Shown: one piece after another, positions 13,277 to 16,112 of the stretch | Layout of the letters: every line of letters starts with the position of its first letter | Numbering within the stretch: the stretch's first letter is position 1 | NCBI GenBank assembly: GCA_964528035.1 | Contig: CAZGQY010000091.1 | Location: 1-16,112, forward strand | DNA: 16,112 bases | Direction: 5' to 3' | Origin: CAZGQY01 sp964528035 | GTDB taxonomy: Bacteria > Pseudomonadota > Gammaproteobacteria > Methylococcales > UBA1147 | Translations under genes and position numbers: made by a program | The notes under the pieces: generated by a model | Seen by the model: the letters and a program-made list of their open reading frames with translations, nothing else | What the model was told of the DNA's origin: nothing | The model's database searches: none

Positions 13277-14665
13277 ATGTTACCTGTCATTGCACTGGTT
13301 GGACGACCCAACGTCGGAAAATCAACCTTATTTAATTATCTGACCCGAACACGGGATGCGTTGGTTGCAGACTACCCCGGCCTGACTCGGGATCGTCAAT
13401 ACGGACAAGTCAAACGGGGTAACGATCAATGTATCGTTGTCGATACCGGAGGTATTGCAGAAGAATTTGATGGCGTTTTTAACGAAGCCATGCGCCAGGT
13501 GGACTACGCTATCACAGAGTCCGATCTGATTTTTTTTCTGGTGGATTCCCGTGAAGGACTCAATTCTTCGGATCAGGCCATTGCAACACAATTACGCAAA
13601 AGTGGTAAACCGATAATCCTGGTTGCTAATAAGATCGATGGTATTGACGCGAACCTGGCAACCACTGACTTTTATTCGTTGGCTTTAGGAGATCCTGTAA
13701 AAATTTCAGCATCCCACGGTCGAGGCGTAATGGAACTGTTGCAACGCTCAAGTATCCTTTTACCGGAAGCAATCGACCACCAGGAAGAAACCGACCGGCG
13801 TATTGGTATTGCCATTGTCGGCAGGCCGAATGTAGGCAAGTCAACTCTGATAAACCGCCTGCTTGGCGAAGATCGCGTGGTTGTCTACGACAGACCGGGT
13901 ACGACCCGGGACAGTGTTTATATTCCTTTCGAACGAGACAACAAATACTATACACTAATCGATACTGCCGGCATGAGACGCCGCGCAAAAGTCTCTGAAA
14001 AAATCGAAAAATTCAGTGTAGTTAAATCATTACAGGCCATCGACAAGGCTAATGTAGTGATTTATTTAGTAGACGCCAGCGAAGGCGTAACCGATCAGGA
14101 TGCCGGATTATTAGGTTTGGTTCTGGAAGCCGGGAGAGCGCTTGTGATCGGATTGAATAAGTGGGACGGACTCAGCCCTGAGCAACGCGAAAGAGTTAAA
14201 CGCCAACTACATATAAAACTGCCGTTCCTGGAATACGCAGAAAAACACTTTATCTCAGCCCTGCATGGAACCGGGGTCGGTACATTATTCGATATTATTC
14301 CGCGCCTGTACTCTGCGTCTATGGTGGACATGTCAACGCCCAGACTGACAAAAATTCTTGTCGCAGCAGTAGAATCGCACCAACCACCGCTGGTACGGGG
14401 TCGGCGTATCAAGCTCAAATACGCGCATCAGGGCGGACACAACCCCCCTATCGTGGTAATACATGGCAACCAAACCAAAGAAGTTCCTGCATCGTATAAG
14501 CGTTATTTAGCAAATACATTTCGCAGCAAACTGGAGCTCAGCGGCGTACCCGTACGTCTGGAATTCAAATCGACCGAGAATCCGTTTCAGGGTCGACGCA
14601 ACAAATTAACAGACCGACAGGTACGCAAACGCAAGCGACTGATTCGGCATGTTAAACGTCGTTGA
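13277..14665 (+). CDS. der: Ribosome assembly GTPase Der (EngA)
   Basis: Tandem-domain GTPase needed for 50S subunit maturation. Two G domains are clear: the first with GRPNVGKSTLFN (9-20), DTGG and NKID; the second with GRPNVGKSTLIN (182-193), DTAGMRRR and NKWD. A KH-like C-terminal domain follows (from about residue 355: LTKILVAAVESHQPPLVRGRRIKLKYAHQGGHNPPIVVIHGN) and the basic tail ends RQVRKRKRLIRHVKRR. The 462-residue length fits the family. It begins 15 nt after bamB and closes the hisS-yfgM-bamB-der unit. No strong Shine-Dalgarno is visible. Confidence 0.97.
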   Translation: MLPVIALVGRPNVGKSTLFNYLTRTRDALVADYPGLTRDRQYGQVKRGNDQCIVVDTGGIAEEFDGVFNEAMRQVDYAITESDLIFFLVDSREGLNSSDQAIATQLRKSGKPIILVANKIDGIDANLATTDFYSLALGDPVKISASHGRGVMELLQRSSILLPEAIDHQEETDRRIGIAIVGRPNVGKSTLINRLLGEDRVVVYDRPGTTRDSVYIPFERDNKYYTLIDTAGMRRRAKVSEKIEKFSVVKSLQAIDKANVVIYLVDASEGVTDQDAGLLGLVLEAGRALVIGLNKWDGLSPEQRERVKRQLHIKLPFLEYAEKHFISALHGTGVGTLFDIIPRLYSASMVDMSTPRLTKILVAAVESHQPPLVRGRRIKLKYAHQGGHNPPIVVIHGNQTKEVPASYKRYLANTFRSKLELSGVPVRLEFKSTENPFQGRRNKLTDRQVRKRKRLIRHVKRR

Positions 14666-14781
14666 TAGCAAGTTTATTGGTCGTTATTTGTAGATAAGTT
14701 CCGGATCCGGGCTATTTTTTCAGATTTATGACCCGTGTGTACCTTACAGCGCCCTTCGTTCCAAATCCAATCGAGGTCATA

Positions 14782-14919
14782 ATGAGACTTTCCACGCATC
14801 AATGCATACGATTAGATTTGAGTGTCCGTTCGGCAAATATAGCCAATGGACTTATTGCCAGCGACCATTCGAAAAATGTCGCCACGCCTGCGGTTGACAA
14901 CCTAAGCAGATCAAAGTAG
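14782..14919 (+). CDS. Possible 45-residue small protein, unknown
   Basis: An ATG at 14782 preceded by GAGGT (14773-14777, about 4 nt spacing) opens a 45-codon frame, MRLSTHQCIRLDLSVRSANI..NLSRSK. The frame extends upstream to another ATG at 14728, but the internal start has the better ribosome-binding site. No signal peptide, membrane segment or known motif is seen. The end overlaps the candidate pssA promoter. It may be chance; support rests on the Shine-Dalgarno alone. Confidence 0.22.
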   Translation: MRLSTHQCIRLDLSVRSANIANGLIASDHSKNVATPAVDNLSRSK

Positions 14920-14922
14920 TTT
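14894..14922 (+). promoter_or_regulatory. Sigma70 promoter candidate for pssA
   Basis: A perfect TTGACA -35 box (14894-14899) with a 17-bp spacer to TAGTTT (14917-14922), which keeps the three most conserved -10 positions (T1, A2, T6). The start would be near 14929, about 50 nt before the pssA ATG. Confidence 0.42.
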
Positions 14923-14980
14923 CACTATCCAGCTAACAATTTTCTGTTCCCCTCTTTTTCCCAACTTAGTGTAGAACTGC

Positions 14981-15709
14981 ATGTCGCTAAAATTCCTTGT
15001 ACCCAACGCGTTCACTGCTATGTCCATGGTTCTTGGACTGACCAGTATGGTCTGTTCTGCAACAGGCAACCTCAGTCTTGCGGCATGGATGATTCTTTGG
15101 GGGGTACTGCTGGACAAACTGGATGGAGGAGCGGCTCGTTTGCTTAACGCCAGTTCTTCCTTCGGAGCAGAGATGGACAGTTTTGCTGACTTCGTAAGTT
15201 TCGGCATGGCACCAGCAGCATTAATTTATTTCCGCTTCACCAGTGATGGATTGTTTGCTGATCATAACGTACTACTGGGTATCATTTGCGCACTCTACGT
15301 GGTGGCCGCTTCGGCCCGTCTTGCCCGCTACAACGTAACCGAACCGCCCGGATCAAAAAACATGTTTTTCGGCATACCCTCAACGCTGTGTGGCGCCTTG
15401 GCTGCCAGCGGATATCTTTCCGCCGAGATTTATCTACCGAATAGCTCAATGTGGAACACCATGCCGGTTGCGCTGTTTGTAATGGCCATTCTAATGGTCA
15501 GCAATGTTCGATTGCCGAAGCTGCAGAAACGCAGAAACTTCAGCATCAATTCTCTCCAGATCATCAATCTGCTTGCTGTTTACATTGTTACTCCGATGAT
15601 GTTGTTTCCAGAATACCTGTTTGTTCTTTCACTGGGATATCTGCTGATTGGTGTCTGCCTGGCATGGAATCAACCGGTTAGGGTTGATGAAACATCAGTG
15701 GAAGAATAA
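14981..15709 (+). CDS. pssA: CDP-alcohol phosphatidyltransferase, probable phosphatidylserine synthase
   Basis: Integral membrane enzyme that joins CDP-diacylglycerol to an alcohol, most likely serine, giving phosphatidylserine, the precursor of phosphatidylethanolamine. The catalytic signature D-x2-D-G-x2-A-R-x8-G-x3-D-x3-D is complete: Asp45, Asp48, Gly49, Ala52, Arg53, Gly62, Asp66, Asp70. The PNAFTAMSMVLGL start is typical of the small (class II) PssA type, and several hydrophobic segments (about 8-25, 30-44, 95-110, 130-150, 160-176, 190-230) indicate a multi-span protein. Length 242 is normal for PssA. Substrate cannot be proven by motif alone; PgsA-like enzymes share it but are usually shorter with different flanks. 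It may have its own promoter. Confidence 0.82.
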   Translation: MSLKFLVPNAFTAMSMVLGLTSMVCSATGNLSLAAWMILWGVLLDKLDGGAARLLNASSSFGAEMDSFADFVSFGMAPAALIYFRFTSDGLFADHNVLLGIICALYVVAASARLARYNVTEPPGSKNMFFGIPSTLCGALAASGYLSAEIYLPNSSMWNTMPVALFVMAILMVSNVRLPKLQKRRNFSINSLQIINLLAVYIVTPMMLFPEYLFVLSLGYLLIGVCLAWNQPVRVDETSVEE

Positions 15710-16095
15710 CGCTTTTTGGGTCTTACCTGGAATGCACCGGTCGCGTGCTAAATTATCTGTGCGATGTATGTTGGGATAAAAACACCCGCGTCACCATTCA
15801 GCCAACCGATACACTAGGAAGCAGCGGGATCCCCTGGATAACGATGACCTTGCTCCCAATTTTATAGTGTCCTAACACTTACGCCAATGATGATGGGACA
15901 GAATATACAGGAAACTACGCCAGCACGCGGAATCTGAGAGTTGCCAAAGAACACCAAGAGGAGGACGTCTTATTCCACAAAAAGTGCGGCCAACGGCATA
16001 AACTGTTGCAAGGAACGAGCAAGCAGCTTTTAGCCTCCGTGTTTATGGCTAGTTTCGCTAGTACTCCATCACAGTTGTGTTGGGGGGGGTAGGTT
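15710..16095. other. Region downstream of pssA without recognisable gene
   Basis: All frames are broken by stops or lack recognisable content. A small perfect hairpin AGTGT-CCTA-ACACT lies at 15866-15879, without a T-run. AGGAGG-like purines occur near 15957-15963 with no suitable start codon after them. A G8 homopolymer occupies 16082-16089. Confidence 0.4.
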
Positions 16096-16112
16096 ATGTC
16101 GAGAAGTGGTCA
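16096..16112 (+). CDS. Possible start of a gene running off the window
   Basis: ATG at 16096 reads MSRSG before the window ends. Purine-rich sequence (G8 then TAGG) precedes it at about ribosome-binding distance. Five codons are too few to identify anything. Confidence 0.15.

Larger units (their letters stand above)
14666..14980. other. 315-nt der-pssA spacer
   Basis: Contains a palindromic CCGGATCCGG followed shortly by a T6 run (about 14701-14720), too compact for a confident terminator after der. It also holds a possible 45-residue ORF and a promoter candidate, listed separately. Nothing else was recognised. Confidence 0.4.

Noticed and set aside
14703..14720. CCGGATCCGG plus T-run as the der terminator
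   Set aside because: The palindrome leaves at most a 3-bp stem once a loop is allowed, so it is too weak to call.

Overview
The window is a piece of a proteobacterial chromosome, most likely gammaproteobacterial, with a betaproteobacterium possible. The evidence is gene order and protein similarity recalled from known families; no search was run. From about 3.1 kb to 15.7 kb lies a compact set of housekeeping genes: suhB facing trmJ-cysE-iscS, then iscA, ndk-rlmN-pilW, hisS-yfgM-bamB-der and pssA. This matches the widespread order trmJ/cysE/isc/ndk/rlmN/pilF/(rodZ/ispG)/hisS/yfgM/bamB/der, but several usual members are missing: iscR, iscU, hscB, hscA, fdx, rodZ and ispG.

Region 1 (1-3160) is accessory DNA. 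It starts with the truncated 3' end of an ardA-like antirestriction gene whose stop codon lies inside the arm of a 168-nt imperfect palindrome. On the minus strand follow a VapBC-type toxin-antitoxin pair with a good sigma70 promoter, a broken cysteine-rich ORF of the kind carried by mobile elements, a short remnant resembling the N-terminus of an IS91-family transposase, an attC-like hairpin, and a HigBA-type toxin-antitoxin pair directly upstream of that hairpin. It reads as a decayed island next to suhB, possibly with an integron-cassette contribution.

Region 2 (3164-7467) holds suhB on the minus strand and, divergently, trmJ (tRNA 2'-O-methylation), cysE (O-acetylserine for cysteine synthesis), iscS (cysteine desulfurase) and iscA (A-type Fe-S carrier). 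The chemistry runs from serine acetylation to cysteine to sulfur release to Fe-S carriage, but the scaffold IscU, the chaperones and the regulator IscR are not here. A 303-nt gap with inverted repeats lies between iscS and iscA.

Region 3 (7468-14665) has a probable terminator after iscA, then ndk-rlmN-pilW, tightly packed and partly overlapping, followed by a likely new promoter and hisS-yfgM-bamB-der, again with overlaps or minimal gaps. These genes serve nucleotide balance, rRNA/tRNA modification, type IV pilus assembly, histidyl-tRNA charging, envelope protein quality control, outer-membrane protein insertion and ribosome assembly.

Region 4 (14666-16112) contains a possible 45-residue small ORF, a candidate promoter, a CDP-alcohol phosphatidyltransferase (PssA-like), and about 400 nt without a convincing gene. 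It ends in a G8 tract just before a possible start codon that runs off the window.

No rRNA, tRNA, CRISPR array or intact transposon was seen. I did not find a clearly new multi-gene system. The strongest leads are the attC-like site linked to higBA, the palindrome that truncates ardA, and the stripped-down isc cluster with a structured spacer.
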